DNA from: Paracoccus seriniphilus
GTDB lineage: Bacteria; Pseudomonadota; Alphaproteobacteria; Rhodobacterales; Rhodobacteraceae
DNA length: 64,000 bases
Assembly (NCBI RefSeq): GCF_028553745.1
Contig: NZ_CP067130.1
Span: forward strand, 124,001-188,000
Reading direction: 5' to 3'
How positions within the stretch are numbered: position 1 is the first letter of the stretch; each line of letters opens with the position of its first letter. The position numbers and the translations under genes are program-made. The notes under the pieces are model-generated. The model ran no database searches. It saw only the letters and a program-made list of their open reading frames with translations, and was not told where the DNA came from. This document shows positions 1 through 8,452 of this stretch, one piece after another.

Positions 1-246
1 CAAGTCAAGCCCGGCGACAAAAGCATGATTGATGCGCTGTCACCAGCAGTTCAGGCGCTGCAGGGCGGCGATCTGGCGGCGGCGGTTGCTGCGGCCGGGG
101 CGGGGCGGGATGCCACCGTCGAAATGATCGCCCGGCGCGGACGGGCGCAATATGTCGAAGGCGGCGGGCAGGGTCACATGGACCCCGGTGCCGTGTCCCT
201 GACGATGATGCTGGCCCTGCTGGCCGAAACCGAGGCTGCCGCATGA
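1..246 (+). CDS. dhaL: DhaL-type kinase subunit, C-terminal part (cut by window edge)
   Basis: Only the last 81 residues are in the window; the frame is open from base 1. DhaL subunits bind ADP/ATP and hand phosphate to a ketose held on DhaK. The visible part carries family landmarks: a GDKSMIDAL stretch near the start and a GRAQYVEGGGQGHMDPGAVS stretch near the end, matching the GDKTM..AL and GRASY...GHxDPGA motifs of DhaL. The stop overlaps the DhaK start by four bases (ATGA), so the two subunits are translationally coupled. No DhaM-like phosphotransferase protein is seen nearby, which favours ATP as donor (inference). Confidence 0.85.
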   Translation, partial: QVKPGDKSMIDALSPAVQALQGGDLAAAVAAAGAGRDATVEMIARRGRAQYVEGGGQGHMDPGAVSLTMMLALLAETEAAA

Positions 247-1274
247 AGAAATTGTTCAACAGTCCGGAAACCATGGTCGACGACATGATCGACGGTTTTG
301 TCGAGGCCTATCCTCAGGTGCGGCGTGGTGCGATTGATCCGCGTGTGGTGGTGCGTCGTCGTGGCACCAAGAACCCGGATGAAAAGGTCACCCTGCTGAT
401 CGGCAATGGCGCCGGGCATGAGCCGATTGCCATGGGCTTTGTCGGGCAGGGATTGCTGGATGCCAATGTGGTGGGCGATGTCTTTGCCGCGCCCTCGGCC
501 GATCTTATCCTGGATGGCGTGCGCGAGGTCACCGGCAAGGCCGGGTCCATCCTGCTGATCTCGCAGCATTCCGGCGATGTCATCAATGGCCGCGCGGCCA
601 CGATGCTGGCCGAGGAAGACGGGCTGAATGTGCTGCCCCTGCTGATGTATGACGATATTTCCGCCGCTCCGCCCGAGCGTCGGCAGGACCGGCGCGGCGC
701 CCCCGGCACGATGTTCATCTACAAGATCCTTGGCGCGGCTGCCGAGGAAGGCATGGATCAGGCCGCGCTGATGCGCCTTGGCGAAGAGGTGCGCGACCGC
801 ACGGTGACGCTGGCTGCCGCTCTTTCTCCGGGCATTTCGCCGCTGACCGGCCTGCCGATGTTCTCGCTGCCGGATGACGAGATATATCTGGGCATGGGCG
901 TGCATGGCGAGCCGGGCGTCGGGCGGGTCAAGACCGGCCCCGTGCGCGGGCTGGTGGTCGAGATGATCGCCCGCCTGCTGGAGGACCGCCCGATTGACCA
1001 GGGCGGACGCGCTGCGGTGATCATCAATGGCATGGGCGGCACCACGCAGATGGAGCTGTTGACCGTCTGGCGCGAAACCGCCGCCGAGCTGCGCCGTCGT
1101 GGCATCACGCCGCTGGCGCCGATGGTGGGCAGCTTTGTCACCACGCAGGAAATGGGCGGCTTCTCGATTTCGCTGCTTGAGCCAGAGGATGAGATGCTGC
1201 GCCTGTGGTGTGCGCCCCAGGACAGCCCCGCCTTTCCCGAAATTCACATGATCCCCGAGGATGACCAGAAATGA
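243..1274 (+). CDS. dhaK: DhaK-type ketose kinase subunit (divergent)
   Basis: 343 aa, close to the usual DhaK length. In this family the substrate keto group is held covalently on a His and phosphorylated with the DhaL subunit. The His is present in the YLGMGVHGEPG segment (about H221), and an Asp in QHSGD (about D112) matches the catalytic Asp of the NYTGD motif. The substrate loop reads GNGAGHEP (54-61) instead of the usual GGGSGHEP, and NYTGD has become QHSGD. It is therefore probably a paralogue acting on a ketose other than dihydroxyacetone (inference). It sits between dhaL and a LacD-like aldolase with four-base overlaps on both sides, so the product is probably a ketose phosphate for that aldolase. 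Confidence 0.85.
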   Translation: MKKLFNSPETMVDDMIDGFVEAYPQVRRGAIDPRVVVRRRGTKNPDEKVTLLIGNGAGHEPIAMGFVGQGLLDANVVGDVFAAPSADLILDGVREVTGKAGSILLISQHSGDVINGRAATMLAEEDGLNVLPLLMYDDISAAPPERRQDRRGAPGTMFIYKILGAAAEEGMDQAALMRLGEEVRDRTVTLAAALSPGISPLTGLPMFSLPDDEIYLGMGVHGEPGVGRVKTGPVRGLVVEMIARLLEDRPIDQGGRAAVIINGMGGTTQMELLTVWRETAAELRRRGITPLAPMVGSFVTTQEMGGFSISLLEPEDEMLRLWCAPQDSPAFPEIHMIPEDDQK

Positions 1275-2191
1275 CCGACATTCCCTTGAGCAAGCGCCGT
1301 CCGATCCATGGCGTCGCGGTCGATCAGGGCAGCGGTCTGGCTACCGCCCTGCGTGAGGCCCGTGGCGCTGCGGCGCGTGATGATGATCTGTTCCGCTTCA
1401 AGCAGCTTGTGGCCCGCACCATGAGCGCCGAGGCCACGACGCTGTTGGTGGATGCCCAATACGGGCGGGCCTTGCTGCCCGAGATCGCCGCGTCCTGCCT
1501 GCCGATGCTGGCCTTCGAGGCCGATGTCTACAAGATCGTCAATGACGACCGCATCACCGTGCTGCCCGACAATCTGCAAGTGGCGGACTACCCTGCCTTG
1601 GGCGTCGATGTGCTGAAATTCTTTCTGTATTACGGCCCCAATGACGATCCCCGGATCAATGACCGCAAACATAAGCTGGTGCAGCAGATCGGCGAGCAAT
1701 GTCGCGAACATGGCATCAGCTTCCTGTTCGAGCCGATCGTCTATGACCGGGCCATCCCCGACAGCGCCTCGGCCGAATTCGCGGATCGGAAACCGGACCT
1801 GGTCGCCCGCGCCACGCGCATCTTTGCCCAGCCGGAATTCAATATCGCCATCCTCAAGGTCGAATTGCCGGTCAATCTCAATTTCGTCGAAGGGATCGGC
1901 ACGGCGCGGATAAGCCGCAAGGATGCCGAGGCCGCCTTCCGCAATGCCGCCGAAGCCGCCGGCAATGTGCCGCTGCTCTATCTCAGCGCCGGGGTCACGT
2001 TCGAACAATTCGAGGCGGGGCTGAAACTGGCGCGCGCGGCTGGTGTGGATATGGCCGGTTTCATGTGCGGCCGGGCGATCTGGTCTGATGCCATCGCCGT
2101 CTTTGGTGCGGAAGGACCGGAAGCTGCCGAGCGCTGGATGGCCGATGAGGGCCTGCGCCGGTTGCGTCTGCTGGGCGAGGCACTGGCATGA
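1271..2191 (+). CDS. LacD/YihT-like class I ketose-phosphate aldolase
   Basis: 306 aa, the size of the tagatose-1,6-bisphosphate aldolase (LacD) and sulfofructose-phosphate aldolase (YihT) family. These TIM-barrel enzymes form a Schiff base on Lys and release dihydroxyacetone phosphate plus an aldehyde. Landmarks: AVDQGSGL near 16-23, VDVLKFFLYYGP near 112-123, FLFEP near 151-155, and ILKVELPVN (Schiff-base Lys about K196). ATGA overlaps with the kinase gene upstream and the aldehyde dehydrogenase downstream indicate one operon: the kinase makes its substrate and the dehydrogenase takes the aldehyde product. The natural ketose cannot be read from sequence. Confidence 0.85.
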   Translation: MTDIPLSKRRPIHGVAVDQGSGLATALREARGAAARDDDLFRFKQLVARTMSAEATTLLVDAQYGRALLPEIAASCLPMLAFEADVYKIVNDDRITVLPDNLQVADYPALGVDVLKFFLYYGPNDDPRINDRKHKLVQQIGEQCREHGISFLFEPIVYDRAIPDSASAEFADRKPDLVARATRIFAQPEFNIAILKVELPVNLNFVEGIGTARISRKDAEAAFRNAAEAAGNVPLLYLSAGVTFEQFEAGLKLARAAGVDMAGFMCGRAIWSDAIAVFGAEGPEAAERWMADEGLRRLRLLGEALA

Positions 2192-3657
2192 CGATGATCC
2201 CGCTTTTGCCCGAAGTCGCCGCCTTTCTGGACAGGGTGCAGGGTTTGCGCATCGCGGATGCGCGGATCGACAGCGCAATCACGATTCCGGTGGAAAACCC
2301 CTCGACCGGCGAGCGGCTGGCCGAGGTGGCCGGAGCATCTGCGGCCGATGTGGACAGCGCTGTCGCTGCTGCCCGCGCGGCATTGTCGGGGCCATGGGGG
2401 CGGATGATGCCCCATGACCGCGGACAGCTGATCGCGCGGCTGGCCGATGCGATCGAAGACCGCAAGGCGGTGTTCGGGCAGTTGGACGCGCTGGACAATG
2501 GCAAGCCCTTTGCCGTGGCACGCGATGTCGATGCCGTCTGGTCGGCGCGTCATTTCCGCTATTTCGCGGGCTGGCCCGACAAGATCGAGGGCGCGACCAT
2601 TCCGGTCTCGACGCCGGGCCGGTTCAATTACACAAGGATCGAACCGGTCGGTGTCTGCGGATTGATCACGCCCTGGAACTATCCGACGCTGATGGTGGCC
2701 TGGAAGCTGGCGCCCGCGCTGGCGGCGGGCAATACGGTGGTGCTGAAACCGGCCGAACAGACGCCGCTCAGCGCGCTCTATCTGGCCGATCTGGCGCTGG
2801 AACTGGGCTTTCCGCCCGGTGTGCTGAATGTCATTCCCGGATATGGACAAGAGGCCGGTGCCGCGCTGGCCGCGCATCCGGGCGTGGACAAGATCGGCTT
2901 TACCGGCTCGACCGAGACCGGGCGGCGGATCGTGCAGGCCTCGGCGGGAAATCTCAAGAAGGTCTCGCTGGAACTGGGCGGCAAGGCCGCCAATATCATC
3001 TTTGACGATGCCGATCTCGCGCGCGCGATTCCGGGCGCTTTCTGGGCGCTGTTTGGCAATAACGGGCAGTCCTGCACCGCAGGCGCACGGCTTTACGTCC
3101 AGCGCCCGCTGCTGGAGCGCGTGACCGAGCCGCTGGCGGACATGGCGCGCGGCCTTCGCGTCGGGCCGGGCATGGCGGCCAGCGGGCATGACCTTGGGCC
3201 GGTGATTTCGTCGCCGCAGATGGAAAAGGTTCTGGGCTATATCGCCAGCGCGCGCGAGGACGGGGCAGAGATCCGCGCCGGTGGTGCGCGGCAGGGCGAG
3301 GCGGGTTATTTCGTGCAGCCCACGGTTCTGGGCGCTGTGCAGGATCAGATGCGGGTGGCCCGTGAAGAAATCTTTGGTCCGGTGCTTTGCGTGCTGCCCT
3401 TTGACGAGGAAGACGAGGTTCTGGCCCGCGCCAATGACACGATCTACGGGCTGGCGGCAGGCTGCTGGACCGAAAATCTTGGGCGCGCCAATCGCATGGC
3501 TGCCGGGCTGCGTGCCGGGACGATCTGGACCAATTGCTGGGGTGACACCGATGCGGCCTCTCCTTTCGGCGGCATGGGGCAAAGCGGTTACGGGCGCGAA
3601 ATGGGGCGCGAGGCACTGGCGCTGTATTCCCAGACCAAGAGCGTCTGGCAGGGCTGA
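2188..3657 (+). CDS. NAD(P)-dependent aldehyde dehydrogenase
   Basis: 489 aa, full length for the ALDH superfamily. It has the TPWNYP cofactor motif, GFTGSTETG, the general base Glu in SLELGGK (about E262) and the nucleophile Cys in NNGQSCTAG (about C296). It oxidises an aldehyde to a carboxylate. As the last structural gene directly after a ketose-phosphate aldolase (ATGA overlap), it probably oxidises the aldehyde half of the cleavage: glycolaldehyde if the ketose is a pentulose, another aldehyde if not (inference). Confidence 0.9.
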   Translation: MTMIPLLPEVAAFLDRVQGLRIADARIDSAITIPVENPSTGERLAEVAGASAADVDSAVAAARAALSGPWGRMMPHDRGQLIARLADAIEDRKAVFGQLDALDNGKPFAVARDVDAVWSARHFRYFAGWPDKIEGATIPVSTPGRFNYTRIEPVGVCGLITPWNYPTLMVAWKLAPALAAGNTVVLKPAEQTPLSALYLADLALELGFPPGVLNVIPGYGQEAGAALAAHPGVDKIGFTGSTETGRRIVQASAGNLKKVSLELGGKAANIIFDDADLARAIPGAFWALFGNNGQSCTAGARLYVQRPLLERVTEPLADMARGLRVGPGMAASGHDLGPVISSPQMEKVLGYIASAREDGAEIRAGGARQGEAGYFVQPTVLGAVQDQMRVAREEIFGPVLCVLPFDEEDEVLARANDTIYGLAAGCWTENLGRANRMAAGLRAGTIWTNCWGDTDAASPFGGMGQSGYGREMGREALALYSQTKSVWQG

Positions 3658-3708
3658 GCAATGCGTGATTTGATGCAATCAATTCGACGGATCAACAAAG
3701 GTTAAGCG

Positions 3709-4446
3709 ATGAACACGCGTCCCGCTGCGAAATATCAGATTGTCCATGACGAATTGCTGCGTCGGCTGAAGGCGGGAATGTATTCCGTGGGAACGCGTTT
3801 GCCCTCGGAAGAGGCGCTGGCGCAGTCTTTCGGGGTCAGCCGGGTCACCACCCGCCGGGCCTTGGAAATACTGGTCGATGCGGGCTATCTGATCTCGCGT
3901 CAGGGCAGTGGCTATCTGGTCAATACGCTTTCGCCGCCGGAAACCACCTGCCTGACCTCGTTCACCGACATGATGCTGCGCGAAGGCCGGGTGCCGGGTG
4001 CGCGGCTGATCGAGATACGCGAGCAGGACCCGACACCGCCTGCCGAGGTGACGGCGCTGTTTGACGAACCCGTGGCGTTGATCCGGCGCTTGCGGACTGT
4101 GGATGGCGTGCCGAAGCTGCTGGTCAATACATGGCTGCCCTGCAGGCTGGTGCCGGGTCTCAGCCCCGACGATTTTCCCGAAGAAGGGCAGGATCAGTCG
4201 ATCCTGCGGATCCTGACCGAGCGTTTTCATATCGACTGGGGCCGGGCCTGCGAGACGGTCGGGTCCTGCGCCGCACCGGCGGATGCCGCAAAATGGCTGG
4301 GGATCAAGCCCGACACACCGATCCTGTCGCAGGCCTGCACCGCCTTTGACGATGACCAGAAGCCGGTGTTTTTCGACCAGGTCTATCGGGTCAGCCCCAT
4401 CACCTACAATCTCGTCGGATCGCGGCGCCAAGCCGATCCGGCCTGA
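3709..4446 (+). CDS. GntR/HutC-family regulator with UTRA ligand domain
   Basis: 245 aa. An N-terminal winged helix-turn-helix (about 8-75, with LPSEEALAQSFGVSRVTTRRALEIL and RQGSGYLV) is followed by a UTRA effector domain (about 90-235). HutC-type regulators usually repress a catabolic operon and are released by a sugar or sugar phosphate. It lies between the aldehyde dehydrogenase and the isomerase-like gene on the same strand. A small inverted repeat (TTGAT, 3 bp, ATCAA at 3670-3682) lies upstream, and a longer palindrome precedes the ABC transporter genes. Both are plausible operators but unproven. Confidence 0.88.
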   Translation: MNTRPAAKYQIVHDELLRRLKAGMYSVGTRLPSEEALAQSFGVSRVTTRRALEILVDAGYLISRQGSGYLVNTLSPPETTCLTSFTDMMLREGRVPGARLIEIREQDPTPPAEVTALFDEPVALIRRLRTVDGVPKLLVNTWLPCRLVPGLSPDDFPEEGQDQSILRILTERFHIDWGRACETVGSCAAPADAAKWLGIKPDTPILSQACTAFDDDQKPVFFDQVYRVSPITYNLVGSRRQADPA

Positions 4447-4462
4447 ACCGAAGGAAGTTCAC

Positions 4463-5884
4463 ATGACCCTCGTTGTCGGCCTCATCAAGGCATCCCTGCC
4501 CAGCTATTTTCCCCAGCGTCACGGAGTCTTTGATGCTGCGCTGGCGGCGGTGGAAAAGATCGCGGCCATGACGGGGGCGCGACTTGTCGAGGCGCCCGGC
4601 GTGCCGATGAACGGTGCCGAGGCGCAAAAGGCGCTGGATCATTGCCGGGGGCAGGGGGCGGATTTCATCCTGCTGCTGCATGGTGGCTTTACCATGGGCG
4701 ATGTGGCGCGCCAGATTGCGTTGTCCGGCCTGCCGATGGGGGTTTGGGCAACGCCCGAGCCTGGCCATGAAGGCGATATCCAGCTGAACAATTTCGTCTC
4801 GCTGAACATGAGCATGTCCATTGCCCGTGGCGTGCGCGACCTGCGCAAGGCTCCGGTGCAATGGTATTTCGGCGCGCCGGATGACAGCGCATTGCAGGCC
4901 CGGCTGGGGCGCAGTTTCCGCGCGCTTTCGGCCCGGGTGGCACTGCGTGATGCGCGGATCGGGGTGATTGGCGGGCTGGCCCCGACCTTCTACAATATGG
5001 ATATTTCCGCCCATACGCTGAAGGTCGCGACGGGGGCCGAGCCGGTGCATGTGGATATGCACCGCCTGACCGCTGGCATGAAGAATTGCGCCCATGACAG
5101 CGTGCAGCGCGAAGTGGCGGCCATGGCCGCACGGGCCGAAATTCGCGGCGTGTCCGATGAGCAGATGGCACTGACGGCGCAAGCCGCGCTGGCGATGCGC
5201 GACATCGTGGCGCAAGAGGGCTTTGCCGGATTGGCGGTGTCGGACTGGCCGGCCCTGCAGGAAGACCCCGGAATGCATCCCGGCGCGGCATTCAGCTGGC
5301 TGGAAGAGGTCGATAATCTGCCGCTGGCCTCGGAGGGCGATGTGCTGGGCACGGTGACGCAGATCGTCACCCGCGCGCTGACCGGCCGGGTCGGCAGTCT
5401 GCTGGACATGACCTCGCCGCAACTGGCCAATGACCGCATCCTGATGTGGCATGGCGGCGGCGGCCCCCTTTATATGGGCGGCCCGGAGGTCGCATGGATC
5501 AATCACCCGATGATCGGCCGGGGTACGCCCGAAGGGCCGCGTTTCGGGGCGATTGCCGATTTCATCTTTCCCGACGGCCCCTGCACTGTCCTGCGCGTGG
5601 CGCGCAGCGGCACGGCGGCCTTCGGTTTCGAAGGCACGCTGAGGGCTGAAGGAGAGTCGGGCTTCACCGGCTGCCGGGGCTGGGTCACCGATTTCCACAG
5701 CACCAGGGGGCAACACAGCGCGGGCGATATCGTGACCTCGGTGATGGAACACGGGCTGGAACATCACTTCGTTCTGGTGCCGGGTGCCTTCCATCGCGAC
5801 TTTCAGGAATTCGCCGCATGGATGGCCATGACCCCTCTGGACATCATCGCCGAACATGACGGTTTGCCCGCTGGTATCTGTTGA
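4463..5884 (+). CDS. L-fucose/L-arabinose isomerase-superfamily protein
   Basis: 473 aa from the ATG preceded by AAGGAAG; a longer open frame upstream overlaps the regulator and is not used. The C-terminal half resembles the FucI/AraA fold: EGDVLGTVTQ followed by a DRILMWHGGGGP segment, where family members have a His-Cys-Gly motif. The N-terminal half has a GVIGGLAPTFYNM stretch. The family interconverts aldoses and ketoses with a divalent metal. In this operon an isomerase would supply the ketose for the DhaKL-type kinase. The metal-site residues are not a clean match to FucI, so a related sugar or a non-isomerase role is possible. Confidence 0.65.
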   Translation: MTLVVGLIKASLPSYFPQRHGVFDAALAAVEKIAAMTGARLVEAPGVPMNGAEAQKALDHCRGQGADFILLLHGGFTMGDVARQIALSGLPMGVWATPEPGHEGDIQLNNFVSLNMSMSIARGVRDLRKAPVQWYFGAPDDSALQARLGRSFRALSARVALRDARIGVIGGLAPTFYNMDISAHTLKVATGAEPVHVDMHRLTAGMKNCAHDSVQREVAAMAARAEIRGVSDEQMALTAQAALAMRDIVAQEGFAGLAVSDWPALQEDPGMHPGAAFSWLEEVDNLPLASEGDVLGTVTQIVTRALTGRVGSLLDMTSPQLANDRILMWHGGGGPLYMGGPEVAWINHPMIGRGTPEGPRFGAIADFIFPDGPCTVLRVARSGTAAFGFEGTLRAEGESGFTGCRGWVTDFHSTRGQHSAGDIVTSVMEHGLEHHFVLVPGAFHRDFQEFAAWMAMTPLDIIAEHDGLPAGIC

Positions 5885-5950
5885 CAGACAGACGGCACCG
5901 TGTAGAATTTGTAGATACTAATTAGGCAATACAAATTGCCTAAAGGGAGG
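5881..5950 (+). promoter_or_regulatory. Promoter, palindromic operator and RBS before the ABC importer genes
   Basis: TTGACA (5881-5886), a 16-bp spacer and TAGAAT (5903-5908) form a near-consensus sigma-70 promoter starting at the stop codon of the isomerase-like gene. Downstream is a perfect 8-bp inverted repeat, TTAGGCAA at 5922-5929 and TTGCCTAA at 5936-5943, separated by 6 bp, then a GGGAGG ribosome site at 5945-5950. A palindrome between promoter and RBS is a typical repressor position; the local GntR protein is the obvious candidate (inference). Confidence 0.65.
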
Positions 5951-5955
5951 CCCAT

Positions 5956-6993
5956 GTGACCAAGGTTCAGCTCAATGCCGTTCGCAAGCAGTTCGGTGCA
6001 TTCGTGGCGATCGAGAATATCGATCTGGACATCGAATCCGGAGAACTGGTGGCGCTGCTTGGCCCGTCGGGCTGCGGCAAGACGACGACGCTGCGCATGA
6101 TCGCCGGGCTGGAACGCCCCAGCGGCGGCGCGATCCTGTTTGACGGCAAGGACGTGTCCGAACAGCCGGTCCAAGACCGCAATGTCGGCATGGTCTTTCA
6201 GCGCTACGCGTTGTTTCCGCATATGACCGTGGAAAAGAATGTCGCCTTCGGGCTGAGCGTGCGGGGCACTCCGCGGGACGAGATCGGCGAACGGCTGGAA
6301 GAAATCCTTGATGTCGTGCAGCTGACGCAGTTCCGGCACCGCTTTCCCGCGCAGCTTTCGGGAGGGCAGATGCAGCGGGTGGCGATTGCGCGGACATTGA
6401 TCACCAAGCCCTCGGTGCTGATGATGGATGAGCCACTGGCCAATCTGGATACCAAGCTGCGGGGCGAGATGCGCCGCTTTATCCGCGATCTGCAGCAGCG
6501 GTTTGGCATCACCACCATCTTCGTCACCCATGATCAGGTCGAGGCGATGGAGCTGGCCGACCGCGTGGCGGTGATCTTCAACGGCCATCTGGCACAATAT
6601 GACGCGCCCGCCAAATTGTATCAGCAGCCCGCCAATCTGGATGTGGCCGATTTCATGGGGGCCAGCAATATCGTGCCCGGACGCATGAAATCCCATGAAC
6701 TGGTGGAAACCGCCATTGGCGAGATCCGGGTTGCATCGCGCGCCGGCTTTGACTCTGGCAAGGATGTGCAGGTGATGCTGCGCGGTGAAGCGATTGACCT
6801 GTTGACCAGCCAGCCCGCGCGGGGAGGCGTAGCGGGCCGGGTGGTGGCCCGCGATTTCTTCGGGGCCAGCGTCAATTACAACATCGACTGCGGCACGCAT
6901 CAGATCACGGTCAGCGAACAGGCGCGGCGACTGGTGGATGTCGGCACGCCGGTCTGGCTGAGTATCGATCCCGAAAGGGTCTGGCTTCTTTGA
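5956..6993 (+). CDS. ABC importer ATPase, PotA/UgpC-like
   Basis: 345 aa. Walker A GPSGCGKT (36-43), the Q-loop in FQRYALFP, signature LSGGQ (134-138), Walker B LMMDEP (155-160) and a switch His in FVTHDQ, followed by a C-terminal TOBE-type regulatory region. It powers uptake together with the following binding protein and two permeases. Translation starts at GTG 5956; an ATG two bases earlier is in another frame and runs straight into TGA (ATGTGA). RBS AAAGGGAGG is well placed. Confidence 0.92.
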   Translation: MTKVQLNAVRKQFGAFVAIENIDLDIESGELVALLGPSGCGKTTTLRMIAGLERPSGGAILFDGKDVSEQPVQDRNVGMVFQRYALFPHMTVEKNVAFGLSVRGTPRDEIGERLEEILDVVQLTQFRHRFPAQLSGGQMQRVAIARTLITKPSVLMMDEPLANLDTKLRGEMRRFIRDLQQRFGITTIFVTHDQVEAMELADRVAVIFNGHLAQYDAPAKLYQQPANLDVADFMGASNIVPGRMKSHELVETAIGEIRVASRAGFDSGKDVQVMLRGEAIDLLTSQPARGGVAGRVVARDFFGASVNYNIDCGTHQITVSEQARRLVDVGTPVWLSIDPERVWLL

Positions 6994-7038
6994 CGATAAC
7001 GGCTTTGCCGGAAACAAGAAATCTTTGGGAGGAGAACC

Positions 7039-8373
7039 ATGAAGATCACCGCAATTTACACGAGCCTGCTTGCGCTTGTCGCAGCCGGGGCCGTGCATGC
7101 CGATACGGCGCAGTTTCGCGAAGCGTTTCTGGCTGGCGAGGTCGACTGGGCTGCCGTCGAGGCGCAGGCCAAGGATGAAGGCAGCGTCAATCTGTATTAC
7201 TGGGGCGGGTCGGACCTGCTGAATGTGTGGATGGATCGGGTGGTGGCCCCGGCGCTGGAAAGCCAGGGCGTCGAGCTGAACCCGGTGCGTATCACCAGCA
7301 CCAAGGATGCGGTCGATCTGGTTCTGGCCGAGCAGAATTCCGGCGCCAGCGAAGGCAGCGTCGACATGATCTGGCTCAATGGCGAGAACTTTGCCACGCT
7401 CAAGCGGCAGGATGCGCTGTTTGGCAGCTTTGCTCCGCTGTTGCCCAATGCGGCCAATCTTGAATGGAACCCCGAGGATGAGCGCTCGGTCCTGAATCTG
7501 CGCGATTTCGGGGTCGAGACGGGTGGCGCCGAAATCCCCTGGTCGGGCGAGCAATATGTCTGCGCCTATAATGCCGACCGCGTGGCGGCAGAGGATGTGC
7601 CTTCGACCTTCGAGGCGCTGCGCAGCTATCTGGAAGAAAATCCCGGCAAGTTCACCTATATCAAGCCGCCGCATTATATCGGCAATACCTTCGTGCAAGA
7701 GGCGATCTACGCGCATAATCCCGATGGCACCGGCGCGGAACCGTTTCAGCAATCCTCCGATCAGATCCCGGCTGCGGAACTGGCGCGGCTGATCACGCCG
7801 GGCATGGAGTATCTGCGCGATCTGGAACCGCTGTTGCTGGATGCGGCTGGCGGATCGCCGCGCTATCCCGAAGACAATGCCGCGCTGGACGGGCTGTTCC
7901 TGAATGGCGAAGTGGATTTCAGCTGCACCTTCGGCCTGTATGCCGTGGCGACAGGGCTGGCCACAGGGTCCTATCCAGAGGCGGCGCAGCAATTCATCTT
8001 TCCCGAAGGCCATATGATCAAGAACAAGAACTATCTTGCGATTCCGGTGAATGCTCCGCATCCGGCCGCATCGCTTGTTCTGGCCAACTGGATGACCTCG
8101 GTCGAAGCCCAGGCCTCGAAGCTGCAACAGACCGGAATGCCCTCGGGTATCGACAGCTGGAAGCTGGACGAGGCCGGTGCAAAGGCGATTGCCGAGGCAT
8201 CGCCGGGACTGGTCGGTGTCGAGCAGGACGCGCTTGATGCCAACGCCGCACCCGATACCAATGCCACGCTGGTCGATGTGATCGAGGCGACCTGGCTGGA
8301 ATATATCGAACGCGACAGCTCGGACCCGATCGAGACGATCGTGGCCCGTGCCTACGAAAATCTGGCGAAGTAA
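7039..8373 (+). CDS. ABC importer periplasmic binding protein, YnjB-like
   Basis: 444 aa with a signal peptide cleaved near residue 21 (AGAVHA). The mature protein looks like the YnjB/extracellular-solute-binding group: a GSVNLYYWGGSD start, IWLNGENF and a C-terminal hinge region. It would deliver substrate to the two downstream permeases. A strong GGGAGGAG lies before the ATG. The substrate is not readable from sequence; context with a nucleoside hydrolase and sugar enzymes suggests a glycosylated compound (inference). Confidence 0.82.
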   Translation: MKITAIYTSLLALVAAGAVHADTAQFREAFLAGEVDWAAVEAQAKDEGSVNLYYWGGSDLLNVWMDRVVAPALESQGVELNPVRITSTKDAVDLVLAEQNSGASEGSVDMIWLNGENFATLKRQDALFGSFAPLLPNAANLEWNPEDERSVLNLRDFGVETGGAEIPWSGEQYVCAYNADRVAAEDVPSTFEALRSYLEENPGKFTYIKPPHYIGNTFVQEAIYAHNPDGTGAEPFQQSSDQIPAAELARLITPGMEYLRDLEPLLLDAAGGSPRYPEDNAALDGLFLNGEVDFSCTFGLYAVATGLATGSYPEAAQQFIFPEGHMIKNKNYLAIPVNAPHPAASLVLANWMTSVEAQASKLQQTGMPSGIDSWKLDEAGAKAIAEASPGLVGVEQDALDANAAPDTNATLVDVIEATWLEYIERDSSDPIETIVARAYENLAK

Positions 8374-8452
8374 TTCGCCGTCCCGGCCGTCCTGCACTCT
8401 TGTCTGACAGGGCGGCCATCCTTCCCTTTCCCCTTTTCTATCGGAGGCCCGG

